Translations under genes and position numbers: made by a program | Notes under the pieces: generated by a model | Told to the model about the DNA's origin: nothing | Databases searched by the model: none | What the model saw: the letters and a program-made list of their open reading frames with translations, nothing else | Shown here: positions 35,222 to 43,866 of the stretch, piece by piece | How positions within the stretch are numbered: the stretch's first letter is position 1 | Layout of the letters: every line of letters begins with the position of its first letter | Origin: Alphaproteobacteria bacterium | Lineage (GTDB): Bacteria > Pseudomonadota > Alphaproteobacteria > Rhodobacterales > Rhodobacteraceae | Direction: 5' to 3' | Assembly: GCA_030425925.1 (NCBI GenBank) | Contig: JAUHZO010000001.1 | Span: forward strand, 248,001 to 312,000 | DNA: 64,000 nt

Positions 35222-35395
35222 GTCGGTCTCCGGAGCGGTTCGCGGCGGGTGATAGGCGGCAACGCCCGCCCCGTCCAGCCTTCGGCGGCATTTCGGCCAC
35301 CGCCAGCGCCCCGAATCGTCAACAATCCGGCCTTGGGATTGCCATTTTTGCACGGCATGGCAAAAAACAACAAAACCACGACAGGGCCGAGCACC

Positions 35396-36655
35396 ATGAA
35401 AATCCTTTTGATCCATCAGAATTTCCCCGGACAGTACAAGCATCTTGCGCCCGCGCTGGTCAAACAGGGCCACCAGGTCGTGGCGCTGACCTGCAAGGTC
35501 AAGAAACCCGCCGACTGGCAGGGGGTGAAGATCATCCCCTACGAGATCAAGGGATCGAGCACGCCCAACATCCATCCCTGGCTGGGCGATTTCGAAACCA
35601 AGATCCTGCGCGCCACCTCGTGTTACCGCGGCGCGGTGGCGCTGAAGGCGCAAGGGTTCGAGCCGGACGTGATCTGTGCCCATCACGGCTGGGGCGAGTC
35701 GATGTTTCTCAAGGACATCTGGCCCGCGGCGCGCATGGGGCTTTACTGCGAACTGTACCACCTGACGGAAAAGCCGTTCCTGAATTTCGATCCGGAGTTT
35801 CCCTCGAAGAACCCCGAGGCCGACAAGCTGCGGATCCGGATGAAGAACCTCAACAACCGCCTGCACGAGGAAATCATGGATGCCGGCATCTCGCCCACAC
35901 GGTTCCAGGCCTCGACCTTCCCCGACAAGTGGCAGGACCGGATCACCGTGGCGCATGACGGGGTGGACACCGATCTGGTGGTGCCCCGGTCGGATGCAGC
36001 CCTGAAGATCAGCGACGACCTGACGCTGACGCGCGAGGACGAGGTGATCACCTTCATCAACCGCAACCTGGAGCCGTATCGCGGCTACCACATCTTCATG
36101 CGCGCGCTGCCCGAGATCCTCAAACGGCGCAAGACTGCCCATGTGGTGATCATCGGCGGGGACGAGGTCAGCTATGGCGCAAAGCCGCCCAAGGGCCAGA
36201 CCTGGAAACAGATCTATATCGACGAGGTCCGTGGACGCATTCCCACCCCGCACTGGAACCGCGTGCACTTCCTGGGCCGGGTGCCCTATGACCGCTACCT
36301 GTCGATGATCCAGATCAGCCGCGCGCATGTCTATCTGACCTATCCGTTCGTGCTGTCCTGGTCGCTGCTGGAATCGATGTCGGCGGGCTGTGCGATCCTG
36401 GCCAGCGACACCGCGCCGGTGCGCGAGGTGGTGACCGAAGGCGAAAACGGCTGGCTGGTGGATTTCTTCGACAAGGACGCGCTGACCGACCGGCTGTGCG
36501 ATCTGCTGGACGACGCCGATGCCCGCACGCGCATGGGCGAGACCGCGCGCCAGTTCGTGCGCGAGAACTATGACCTGCAGTCGATCTGCCTGCCGCAGCA
36601 CCTCGACTGGGTGGCCCGGCTGGGCGCGCTGGACGCGCGTCCGGTGCTGGACTGA
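35396..36655 (+). CDS. glycosyltransferase, family 4 type
   Basis: 419 residues: GT-B fold. The start [20 protein letters not shown] resembles proteins from Rhodobacterales and methylotrophs. The donor-binding half has [15 protein letters not shown] and [26 protein letters not shown] broken by the usual spacing (EX7E). It would add a sugar to an unknown acceptor, perhaps an extracellular or lipid-linked glycan. The ATG at 35396 is preferred; another in frame at 35357 adds 13 residues. It separates leuS from the DUF3576 gene and is divergent from leuS. Confidence 0.85.
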   Translation: MKILLIHQNFPGQYKHLAPALVKQGHQVVALTCKVKKPADWQGVKIIPYEIKGSSTPNIHPWLGDFETKILRATSCYRGAVALKAQGFEPDVICAHHGWGESMFLKDIWPAARMGLYCELYHLTEKPFLNFDPEFPSKNPEADKLRIRMKNLNNRLHEEIMDAGISPTRFQASTFPDKWQDRITVAHDGVDTDLVVPRSDAALKISDDLTLTREDEVITFINRNLEPYRGYHIFMRALPEILKRRKTAHVVIIGGDEVSYGAKPPKGQTWKQIYIDEVRGRIPTPHWNRVHFLGRVPYDRYLSMIQISRAHVYLTYPFVLSWSLLESMSAGCAILASDTAPVREVVTEGENGWLVDFFDKDALTDRLCDLLDDADARTRMGETARQFVRENYDLQSICLPQHLDWVARLGALDARPVLD

Positions 36656-36676
36656 GCGCTGCGGGACGGCGGGCGG

Positions 36677-36710
36677 GGCGCCTTTCGGCCTTCAGGGCCG
36701 AAACAGCGCC
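36677..36710. terminator. hairpin between convergent glycosyltransferase and DUF3576 genes
   Basis: Inner stem TTTCGGCC/GGCCGAAA (loop TTCAG) and outer stem GGCGC/GCGCC make a long hairpin between two convergent genes. There is no T-run on either strand. Confidence 0.55.
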
Positions 36711-36735
36711 GTCTGCCGGCCCGGCCCGGAATGGA

Positions 36736-37233
36736 CTACAGGCGGCTGTCCTGCTGGCGCAGCTGGCGGGCGCGGGTCAGGATCGCATCCTCGACCGCGC
36801 GCACGGTGGAGGCGCTGGCGGGCCCCGAGCGCGTCATCAGCGCCACGTTGAGCGACCGGGCGTCCAGCGCCGGATCGCTGACATAGATCGTCGCGCGATA
36901 GGCCCGTCCGCCGCCGGGGGGCGTGCCATAGCCGGTGGTGATCACCCCGGTGAACGGGTCAGAGCTTTGCACCGGCAGGAAATCCAGCGTCTCGAGGGCG
37001 GCGAACCAGATATATTTGTTCACCGCGCCCACCTGGCCCTGATCGCCGCGGCTGCGGAACAGGTCCCAGATCGTGCCGCGCCCCTGCTCTTCGTCGGCGG
37101 TGCGGATGTCCGAGGCGGCCTGCGAGCCGGACACCAGGCCCGACCCTTCGCGGTTGGCGCGATTGCCGCAGCCCGAGGTCAGAACGAGCGTTGCGGCAAG
37201 GCCCAGTCCCATCGCGCAGCGTGCCCAATCCAT
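36736..37233 (-). CDS. DUF3576 lipoprotein
   Basis: 165 residues with a lipoprotein signal (LGLAATLVLTSGC, lipid Cys near 22). The mature part contains GTIWDLFRSRGDQ, VNKYIWFAALETLDFLPVQS and DPFTGVITTGYG, the DUF3576 pattern. It is a small envelope protein of alphaproteobacteria of unknown role, usually near leuS. The start at 37233 follows GAGGGG. Confidence 0.87.
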   Translation of the reverse strand: MDWARCAMGLGLAATLVLTSGCGNRANREGSGLVSGSQAASDIRTADEEQGRGTIWDLFRSRGDQGQVGAVNKYIWFAALETLDFLPVQSSDPFTGVITTGYGTPPGGGRAYRATIYVSDPALDARSLNVALMTRSGPASASTVRAVEDAILTRARQLRQQDSRL

Positions 37234-37525
37234 ACCGTTCCCCTCTTTCGGACGCCGTGTTGTCAGCCTTGCATACAGGCGGCGCGCGCGCGCGACAAGC
37301 CGTTGTTGCCAGCTGGTGCCAAGCCCCGGGAAACAGATGGGTTTCGCCGCATTCACGGCGGAATTCCGCCCGGCTTTCGCCTTGTGGCAATATCGCATCA
37401 CTGCACCTCTTGTTGCACCGGCGATTTGCGGACGGCTTGCATTGGCCGGTTCAGGAGGCGCATAGAAACCGCATCAAGGCCGGGCAACCGGCTTGGTACG
37501 TGCCTTTGAACACATGAGGGAAACA
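37234..37525. other. 292-bp divergent region before the porin gene
   Basis: No gene is seen. It must contain the promoters of the DUF3576 lipoprotein and the porin. GAGGGAA (37516-37522) is the porin ribosome site. No confident -35/-10 pair was found. GCGCGCGCGCGC at 37285-37296 is an alternating tract of potential Z-DNA type. Confidence 0.45.
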
Positions 37526-38497
37526 ATGAAAAAGATTCTGTTTGCCACCACCGCGCTGGTTGCAACCGCAGGCGTCGCCGCCGCAGAAGTGAACATCTCC
37601 GGTTGGGCCGAAATCGGCGTCATCGGCGGTAAGCGCTATGGCGATGTCACCCAGTTCCACACCGACACCGACGTCGACTTCAACATGAGCGGCGAAGCCG
37701 ACAACGGCCTGAAGTTCGGCGCATCGGTCGACCTGGACGAAGCAAGCGCCTTCGGCACCCAGGACGATTTCGGCGTGTCCTACTTCATCGCTTTCGGCGG
37801 TGCACGTCTGGACATGGGTGATGTCGACGGCGGCTTCGACGCCGCCATGAAGGAAGTCAACATCGGCGGGTCGATCGACGACTCCGAAACCTGGCACGAT
37901 GGCTTCAGCGGCAACTCGGGCCTCGACGGCACCCACGAAGGCCAGATCGCGACCTTCTCGTACAACTTCGACAGCTTCACCGGCTACCTGTCGAACGAAA
38001 TCGACGACGACGGCGTCGACGGTCCGGTCTGGGGTCTGGGCGCACGCTATGGCGTTGAGCTGGCAGGCGCGAACATCGGTGTCGGCATCGGCTACCAGCA
38101 GGTCGACATCAAGACCGGCTCGAACAACACCAAGGGCTTCGACGTCGGCACCACCTCGATCTGGGGTATCAGCCTCGACACCAAGCTGGACAGCGGCATC
38201 GAAGCACGCGTGAACTACTCCGAGCAGGACATGCCGGGTGCCGCCAAGAACCAGACCCACCTGGGCCTGGGCTTCGGCTACTCGATGAACGCTCTGACCG
38301 TTGGCGTGAACTACGGTAAGGTCGAGAACGTCGGCGGCGTGTCGACTGCAGAAGACACCGGTTACGGTCTGGCCGTGAACTACGATCTGGGCGGCGGCCT
38401 GGTTGTGCAGTTCGGCTACGGCCACGAAGAGAACAAGCGCGGTGCAACCACCACCGACGGCGACTCGTTCTCGCTGGGTCTGGCGATGTCCTTCTAA
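37526..38497 (+). CDS. outer-membrane porin
   Basis: 323 residues: signal peptide KKILFATTALVATAGVAAA and a beta-strand-rich mature part with alternating hydrophobic residues and Gly/Asp-rich turns, ending in aromatic Phe (LGLAMSF) as outer-membrane barrels do. It is acidic and resembles the Rhodobacter major porin in size and pattern. Codon choice differs from neighbours (GGT, CGT, GTT, GAA more used), typical of a highly expressed gene. A strong terminator follows 26 nt after the stop. Confidence 0.93.
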   Translation: MKKILFATTALVATAGVAAAEVNISGWAEIGVIGGKRYGDVTQFHTDTDVDFNMSGEADNGLKFGASVDLDEASAFGTQDDFGVSYFIAFGGARLDMGDVDGGFDAAMKEVNIGGSIDDSETWHDGFSGNSGLDGTHEGQIATFSYNFDSFTGYLSNEIDDDGVDGPVWGLGARYGVELAGANIGVGIGYQQVDIKTGSNNTKGFDVGTTSIWGISLDTKLDSGIEARVNYSEQDMPGAAKNQTHLGLGFGYSMNALTVGVNYGKVENVGGVSTAEDTGYGLAVNYDLGGGLVVQFGYGHEENKRGATTTDGDSFSLGLAMSF

Positions 38498-38523
38498 GGA
38501 CACCTGCCTCACGGCATAGGGAA

Positions 38524-38553
38524 GAGCGGGCCTTGCGCCCGCTCTTTTCTTTT
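38524..38553 (+). terminator. terminator of the porin gene
   Basis: GAGCGGGC/GCCCGCTC stem with a 5-nt loop followed by TTTTCTTTT, a classic intrinsic terminator. Confidence 0.92.
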
Positions 38554-38593
38554 GGCGGGCCGCGCGCTAGCACCCGAGGCAGGAGAACGGCCG

Positions 38594-40060
38594 ATGCTGC
38601 AGATGTCCCCCGCCCAGATGACCGCGCTTTACCGCGACGCGCAGGCGCTTTACCGCAAGGGCCGCCTGGCCGAGGCGCGGCAGACAGCACAAAAGCTGGC
38701 GCTGGCCGCTCCGCGCCATCCCGATGTCCACCACCTGCTGTCGCAGATCGCCTATGACAGCGGCGACCGCGACACCTGCCTGAAACACCTGCGCAAGGCG
38801 CTGAAGGCCGCGCCCGGGGCCGCGCCGCTCTGGTCCGCCGCGGCTGCCCGGTTGCGCGCGCTGAACGAGCCGCGCGAGGCGCTGGCCGCTTATGACCACC
38901 TCATCGGGCTTGACCGCAAGGCCATCGCGCCAAGGGCCGAAAAAGCGCATTACCTGCAGCTTCTGGGCCGCTTCGGCGAATCCGAGACGCAGTTCCGCAA
39001 GCTGATCGCCGCCGCCCCGCACGAAACCGAACTGTACCGCATGTTCCTGGGCACCAAGAAACTGACGCCGGACGATCCTCTCCTGGCGCAGATGGAAACG
39101 CTTTGGCGCGACGCCCGCGTGACCGGCGAGGCGCGGATGCATCTGGGCTTTGCCCTGGCCAAGGCGATGGACGACACCGGGCAACACGACCGCACCTTTG
39201 TTTATCTCGATGCCGCCAACGGGGTGCAGCGCGATCTCGCGCCCTACGATCCCGAAATCCGCCGCCGCGAACTTGCCGGCCTGATGGCCGCGCAGGACAG
39301 CGATCTGACACCGCTGGGCGATCCGCCCCGGCTGCGGCCGGTCTTCGTGACCGGCCTGCCCCGCTCCGGCACCACGCTGGTGGAGCAGATCCTGGGCGCA
39401 CACAGCGCCGTCACCGCGGGGGGCGAGCTGGGGCATGTGTTGCGTCAGGCCTATGCCAGGCTGGGCGCGGCCGAACACATGACGCCGCTGGACCAGCTGA
39501 CGCCCGCGGCGCTGCGGGATTTTGCCGACGGTTATCTGCGCATGGTCCGCCGCGACCTGGCGCAAGAGCGCGGCGTGTTCACCGACAAGTCGATCCAGAC
39601 CAACCTGGTGTTCGGCCTGCTGCACCGCGCCCTGCCCGGCGCGCGTTTTGTCGTGGTGCACCGCGATCCGCGCGATATCGCGCTGTCGATCTACCGCAAC
39701 CCGTTCCGGTTGGGCACCCATCGCTATGCCTGCGATTTTGCAGATATCGCCGAAGCGATCCGGCAGTTCCGCCACAGCATCGCGCTCTGGCAGGACCGTC
39801 TGCCGGGCGTGCTGCACGAGGTGCATTACGAGGATCTGGTCAGCGATCCCGAACCGCAGGCCCGCGCGCTGGTGGCGGCGGCGGGGCTGGACTGGGAAGA
39901 CGCCTGCCTGAGCTTTCACGAACGCCGCACGACGGTGAAGACGCTCAGCGTCGCGCAGGTGCGCGAGCCGATCCACGCACGCCGCCGCGCCGCGTGGGAA
40001 CGTTATGCCACACAGATGCAACCGTTCTTCGACGCCTGGGGAGACGCACCATGGGACTGA
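38594..40060 (+). CDS. TPR and sulfotransferase domain protein
   Basis: 488 residues. Tetratricopeptide-like repeats fill the first 230 (LYRKGRLAEARQTAQKLAL, LLSQIAYDSGDRDTCLKHLR). A PAPS-type sulfotransferase domain follows: FVTGLPRSGTTLVEQILG (5'-phosphosulfate loop) and FVVVHRDPRDIALSIYRNPF (3'-phosphate site). Similar fusions in proteobacteria are annotated tetratricopeptide-sulfotransferases with unknown acceptors. AGGAGA lies upstream. Its last 10 nt overlap yggS. Confidence 0.9.
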   Translation: MLQMSPAQMTALYRDAQALYRKGRLAEARQTAQKLALAAPRHPDVHHLLSQIAYDSGDRDTCLKHLRKALKAAPGAAPLWSAAAARLRALNEPREALAAYDHLIGLDRKAIAPRAEKAHYLQLLGRFGESETQFRKLIAAAPHETELYRMFLGTKKLTPDDPLLAQMETLWRDARVTGEARMHLGFALAKAMDDTGQHDRTFVYLDAANGVQRDLAPYDPEIRRRELAGLMAAQDSDLTPLGDPPRLRPVFVTGLPRSGTTLVEQILGAHSAVTAGGELGHVLRQAYARLGAAEHMTPLDQLTPAALRDFADGYLRMVRRDLAQERGVFTDKSIQTNLVFGLLHRALPGARFVVVHRDPRDIALSIYRNPFRLGTHRYACDFADIAEAIRQFRHSIALWQDRLPGVLHEVHYEDLVSDPEPQARALVAAAGLDWEDACLSFHERRTTVKTLSVAQVREPIHARRRAAWERYATQMQPFFDAWGDAPWD

Positions 40061-40704
40061 GCGACATTCGCGCGCGGCTGGACAAGGCCTGTGCCGAGGC
40101 GGGCCGCAGGCCCGATGAGGTGCAGCTGATCGCCGTGTCCAAGGTACAGCCGCAAGAGCGGGTGCAGGCTGTGCTGGAAGAAGGCCACCGCCTGTTCGGC
40201 GAGAACCGCGTGCAGGAGGCCGCGGGCAAATGGCCGGCGTTCAAGGCGGCGTTTCCGGATGTCTCTGTGCACCTGATCGGGCCGCTGCAAAGCAACAAGG
40301 CGCGCCAGGCCTTCGATCTGTTCGACGCGATCCATTCGGTGGACCGCCCCAAGCTGGTGCAGACGCTGGCGCGGCTGGCCCAGGAAACCGGCTTTTGCCC
40401 CGACCTGTTTTTGCAAGTCAATACCGGGGAAGAGCCGCAGAAGGCCGGGGTTCTGCCGCAGGACGCTGACGCGCTGGTCGCCGAATGCCGCGCGCTGGAC
40501 CTGCCGTTGAAGGGGCTGATGTGCATCCCGCCCGTGGACGAGGCCCCGGCGCTGCATTTTGCCCTGCTGGCCCGGATCGCGGCGCGCAACGGGCTCGACG
40601 GGCTGTCCATGGGCATGAGCGGCGATTTCGAACAGGCCGTGGCCTTCGGGGCCACCCATGTGCGCGTCGGCTCGGCCATCTTCGGGGCGCGGGTCGCGGG
40701 CTGA
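40051..40704 (+). CDS. yggS: YggS-family PLP homeostasis protein
   Basis: 217 residues with the PLP-lysine segment LIAVSKVQP, then LFGENRVQE, VHLIGPLQSNK, LFLQVNTGEEPQKAG, LKGLMCIPP and LSMGMSGDFEQAVAFG. This family keeps free pyridoxal phosphate in balance and is not a racemase. It overlaps the sulfotransferase gene by 10 nt and is probably translated with it. Convergent with urtE, 6 bp away. Confidence 0.95.
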   Translation: MGLSDIRARLDKACAEAGRRPDEVQLIAVSKVQPQERVQAVLEEGHRLFGENRVQEAAGKWPAFKAAFPDVSVHLIGPLQSNKARQAFDLFDAIHSVDRPKLVQTLARLAQETGFCPDLFLQVNTGEEPQKAGVLPQDADALVAECRALDLPLKGLMCIPPVDEAPALHFALLARIAARNGLDGLSMGMSGDFEQAVAFGATHVRVGSAIFGARVAG

Positions 40705-40710
40705 GCGGCC

Positions 40711-41418
40711 TCAGATCGTCGCCGTGCGCGCCAGGCGGTCCATGTCGACCTCGCCCTTGTCACCGCTCAGGATGACCGAGCCGCGTTCCAGCACATAGAA
40801 CCGGTCCCCCAGGTCGTAGGCAAAGCTGAGATACTGCTCGACCAGCACGATCGCCATGTCGCCGCGGGCGCGCAGCACGCCGATGGCGTTGCCGATCTGC
40901 TTGATCACGCTGGGCTGGATCCCTTCGGTCGGCTCGTCCAGCAAAAGCACCTTGGGCCGCGTCACCAGCGCCCGGGCAATGGCCAGTTGCTGCTGCTGCC
41001 CGCCGGACAGGTCGCCGCCGCGCCGCGGCAGGAAATCGCGCAATACCGGGAACAGGTCGAAGATCTCCTCCGGCACGCGGCGCTCGCCCCGGGGCAGGCA
41101 GGCGAAGCCGGTTTCCAGGTTCTCGGCCACGGTCAGGAACGGAAAGATGTCGCGGCCCTGGGGCACATAGCCCACGCCGCGCCGCGCCAGGTCATGCGCC
41201 CCAAGGCGCCCCACCTCCTGCCCTGCCAGGCGATAGCCTCCGCCCGAGCGCGGATGTGTGCCCGACAGCGCCTTGAGCAGCGACGTCTTGCCAACCCCGT
41301 TGGTGCCCATGATGCAGGTGACCTCGCCCCGGCGGGCGGTCAGGTCGATGCCGTTCAGGATGCGGCTGCTGCCGTAATGCAGCGTAAGCCCGTCGACGCT
41401 CAGAAGCTCATCGGCCAA
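40711..41418 (-). CDS. urtE: urea ABC transporter ATP-binding protein UrtE
   Basis: 235 residues of ABC ATPase: Walker A MGTNGVGKTSLL, signature LSGGQQQQLAIAR, Walker B VLLLDEPTEG followed by I, and the H-loop position replaced by Gln in LVEQYLSF, the mark of the branched-chain/urea (LivF/UrtE) group. It provides energy with UrtD. It overlaps urtD by 11 nt and is last in the operon. Confidence 0.93.
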   Translation of the reverse strand: MADELLSVDGLTLHYGSSRILNGIDLTARRGEVTCIMGTNGVGKTSLLKALSGTHPRSGGGYRLAGQEVGRLGAHDLARRGVGYVPQGRDIFPFLTVAENLETGFACLPRGERRVPEEIFDLFPVLRDFLPRRGGDLSGGQQQQLAIARALVTRPKVLLLDEPTEGIQPSVIKQIGNAIGVLRARGDMAIVLVEQYLSFAYDLGDRFYVLERGSVILSGDKGEVDMDRLARTATI

Positions 41419-42148
41419 GATACACCTCGATCACGCTTTCGTTGCGGGTGACATGGTCGATGGAGCCTTCGGCCAGCACCGACCCTTCGTGCAGCACCGT
41501 CACCCGGCAGTCCAGCCGGCGGACAAAATCCATGTCATGCTCCACCACCACCACGGCGCGGCTCTGCGCCGCCGCGCGCAGCAGGTCGGTGGTCTTTTCG
41601 CGTTCGGCCGTCGTCATCCCCGCGGCCGGTTCGTCCACCAGCAGAAGCCGCGGTTCCTGCGCCAGCAGCATGCCGATCTCGAGCCATTGCTTCTGGCCGT
41701 GGGACAGCTCGCCCGCCTTGCGCGACAATTGCGTCGACAGGCCGATGGTGTCGGCCAGTTCGGCCACGCGGTCCAGATCCTCCGACGCCGGGCGGAACAG
41801 CAGCACCGAAAGCGGACCGCGCGGCTTTTTCAGCGCCATCATCAGGTTGTCGGCCACCGACTGGTCCTCGAACACGGTGGGGCGCTGGAACTTGCGCCCG
41901 ATGCCCGCCACGGCAATCGCGCTTTCCGACCGGCCCAAGAGCGACACCGGCGGCTCGCCCCAGGACACCCTGCCCTGGTCCGGGCGGGTCTTGCCGGTGA
42001 CAACATCCATGAAGGTGGTCTTGCCGGCCCCGTTGGGCCCGATCACCGCGCGCAACTCGCGTTCGTTGATGGAAAAGGACAGGTTGTTGAGCGCCTTGAA
42101 CCCGTCGAACGAGACCGAGACGCCAGAGACTTCGAGCAGCGCGCTCAT
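41408..42148 (-). CDS. urtD: urea ABC transporter ATP-binding protein UrtD
   Basis: 246 residues of the LivG/UrtD type. Walker A is GPNGAGKTTFMDV, the signature segment is LSHGQKQWLEIG (a usual UrtD variant), Walker B LLLVDEPAAGMT, and the H-loop VVVEHDMDFV is intact. The start at 42148 overlaps the urtC stop as ATGA. Confidence 0.93.
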   Translation of the reverse strand: MSALLEVSGVSVSFDGFKALNNLSFSINERELRAVIGPNGAGKTTFMDVVTGKTRPDQGRVSWGEPPVSLLGRSESAIAVAGIGRKFQRPTVFEDQSVADNLMMALKKPRGPLSVLLFRPASEDLDRVAELADTIGLSTQLSRKAGELSHGQKQWLEIGMLLAQEPRLLLVDEPAAGMTTAEREKTTDLLRAAAQSRAVVVVEHDMDFVRRLDCRVTVLHEGSVLAEGSIDHVTRNESVIEVYLGR

Positions 42149-43377
42149 GTTTCGGCCTCCCTTTCGCGCAGCGCCCCTGTATCGGGGCCCAGATCGGCCC
42201 CATGGCGGTCCGGCGCGCGACGCAGGCGCACCAGATCGAACAGCCCGCCGATTCCCTTGGGGGCAAACAGCGTGACGGCGACAAAGGACAGGCCCAGCAG
42301 AACGGTCCACCAGTCCACCCACTGGATGCGCACCGGCCCCAGCACCAGGTCGGGGGCCTGCCCGCCGGTGAACCAGGTGGACAGAAGCGACACGAAAGCC
42401 GCGCCGATCACCGCCCCGTAGAGCCGCCCGCGCCCTCCAATGGCGACCCAGACCGCAAGATAGATCGACGCGATGGGCGCCAGTTCCGCCGGGTTGATGA
42501 TGCCGGCCTGCGGATAGTACAGCGCCCCGGCAATCCCGGCGATCACCGCCGACAGCGTGAAGATGAACAGCTTGTAGGTCTCTACCGGGTAGCCGAGGAA
42601 CCGCACCCTTGCCTCGTCGTCGCGGATGCCGCGCAGGACCGACCCGAACTTGCCCGACACCACCCAGCTGGCCAGCACGTAGCCCGCCGCCAGCGCGAGC
42701 GCCGAGGCCCAGAAGAACGCCATGGACAGCACCGGCTGGCCCACCGCCTCCAGCCCCGGCAGGTTCTGCAGGCCCGAGAGGCCGTTATTGCCGCGCAAGC
42801 CGCTGTCGTTCTGGAACAGGTACAGCGACAGCGCCAGCGTCATTGCCTGGGTCAGGATCGACAGGTAGACCCCGGTGACCCGGCTGCGGAAGGCGAACCA
42901 GCTGAACACCAGCGCCAGCAGGCCCGGCACCAGAACCACGGCGGCCAGTTGCAGCGGCAGCGAATGGGCAAAGGCCCAGATCGGCGGGAATTCCGACGCG
43001 CCCACAACGCCGAAAATCTGCGCGGCGATGCCGTCGGTGATCTCGTCCGGCGTCGGCGGCAGGGGCGCGGCGGCAAGGCTTTCGGTGACGATCAGCCGCG
43101 TGCGCGCGTACATCAGCCACATGCCGATGGCGTAGCCGCCGATGGCAAAGAAGGCCATGTGCCCCAGGCTGAGGATCCCGCAATAGCCCCAGACCAGGTC
43201 CATCGCGATGGCCACGAGGCACAGGCACAGGGTCTTGCCCAGCGTCTTGACGAACGAGGTCGACACAAGGCCCAGCCCCGTTGCCTCGGCCAGCACCGTC
43301 ACGCCCAGCGTGAACACCGCAAGGGCCAGCAGGAACCACAGCACGCTGGGGTTGCGGGCGATGAAACTGCGGCTCAT
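42145..43377 (-). CDS. urtC: urea ABC transporter permease UrtC
   Basis: 410 residues, about ten helices of the LivM type, with MDLVWGYCGILSLGHMAFF and the conserved cytoplasmic coupling segment GKFGSVLRGIRDDEARVRFLG. Its ATG overlaps the GNAT gene TGA. It pairs with UrtB. Confidence 0.93.
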   Translation of the reverse strand: MSRSFIARNPSVLWFLLALAVFTLGVTVLAEATGLGLVSTSFVKTLGKTLCLCLVAIAMDLVWGYCGILSLGHMAFFAIGGYAIGMWLMYARTRLIVTESLAAAPLPPTPDEITDGIAAQIFGVVGASEFPPIWAFAHSLPLQLAAVVLVPGLLALVFSWFAFRSRVTGVYLSILTQAMTLALSLYLFQNDSGLRGNNGLSGLQNLPGLEAVGQPVLSMAFFWASALALAAGYVLASWVVSGKFGSVLRGIRDDEARVRFLGYPVETYKLFIFTLSAVIAGIAGALYYPQAGIINPAELAPIASIYLAVWVAIGGRGRLYGAVIGAAFVSLLSTWFTGGQAPDLVLGPVRIQWVDWWTVLLGLSFVAVTLFAPKGIGGLFDLVRLRRAPDRHGADLGPDTGALREREAET

Positions 43378-43862
43378 GTCGTGCTCTCCCGCGCGGCGGC
43401 TGTGTCCAGGGCCCGGGTCATGAAGACGCTGTGCGGATCGAACACGTAATTGCCGAAGGGTCCGGTTTCGGTAAAGCCGTACGCGGCATAAAGCGCGCGC
43501 GCCGGGGCGAAATCGTCATGCGTCCCGGTCTCGAGCCAGAGCCCGGCATAGCCGCGTGCGCTGGCCTCCTGCAGAAGGGTGTCGAGCAGCGCCCGTGCCA
43601 CCCCCCTGCCACGGGCAAAGGCGGCGGTATGCATGGACTTGATCTCTCCTTCCGTCTCCGACAGCTGCTTCAGCGCGCCCATCCCAGCCAGACGGCCGTC
43701 CAGTTCGGCGGTCCACACCGTGATCCCGGGGACAAACAGCGCCGAGACGGGCAGGCGGTGGCAGCTTTCCGGCGGCGCGGTGCGGTCGCAGAAATCGGCA
43801 TGGGTTTCCACCAGCGCCGCGAACGGGGCGGTTGGTGCCGTCAGCACCTCGATCTTCACCAT
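43374..43862 (-). CDS. GNAT family N-acetyltransferase inside the urt operon
   Basis: 162 residues with a GNAT fold: LAGMGALKQLSETEGEIKSM and the acetyl-CoA loop ARGRGVARALLDTLL (Q/RxxGxG/A) followed by LWLETGTHDDFAPARALYAAYGF. The acceptor is unknown. It starts 4 nt after urtB and its stop overlaps the urtC start (ATGA), so it is a true operon member, which is unusual for urt. Confidence 0.88.
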   Translation of the reverse strand: MVKIEVLTAPTAPFAALVETHADFCDRTAPPESCHRLPVSALFVPGITVWTAELDGRLAGMGALKQLSETEGEIKSMHTAAFARGRGVARALLDTLLQEASARGYAGLWLETGTHDDFAPARALYAAYGFTETGPFGNYVFDPHSVFMTRALDTAAARESTT

Positions 43863-43866
43863 TCTC

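Noticed and set aside
32564-36655. Very long plus-strand open frame running into the glycosyltransferase
   Set aside because: Up to 35395 it is the antisense of leuS and lptE with His/Arg-rich composition and no domains. Such frames arise from high third-position GC. Only the part from 35396 is a gene.
37285-37296. GC alternating tract as a repeat element or Z-DNA regulator
   Set aside because: Only 12 bases and common by chance in DNA of this GC content; mentioned but not called.
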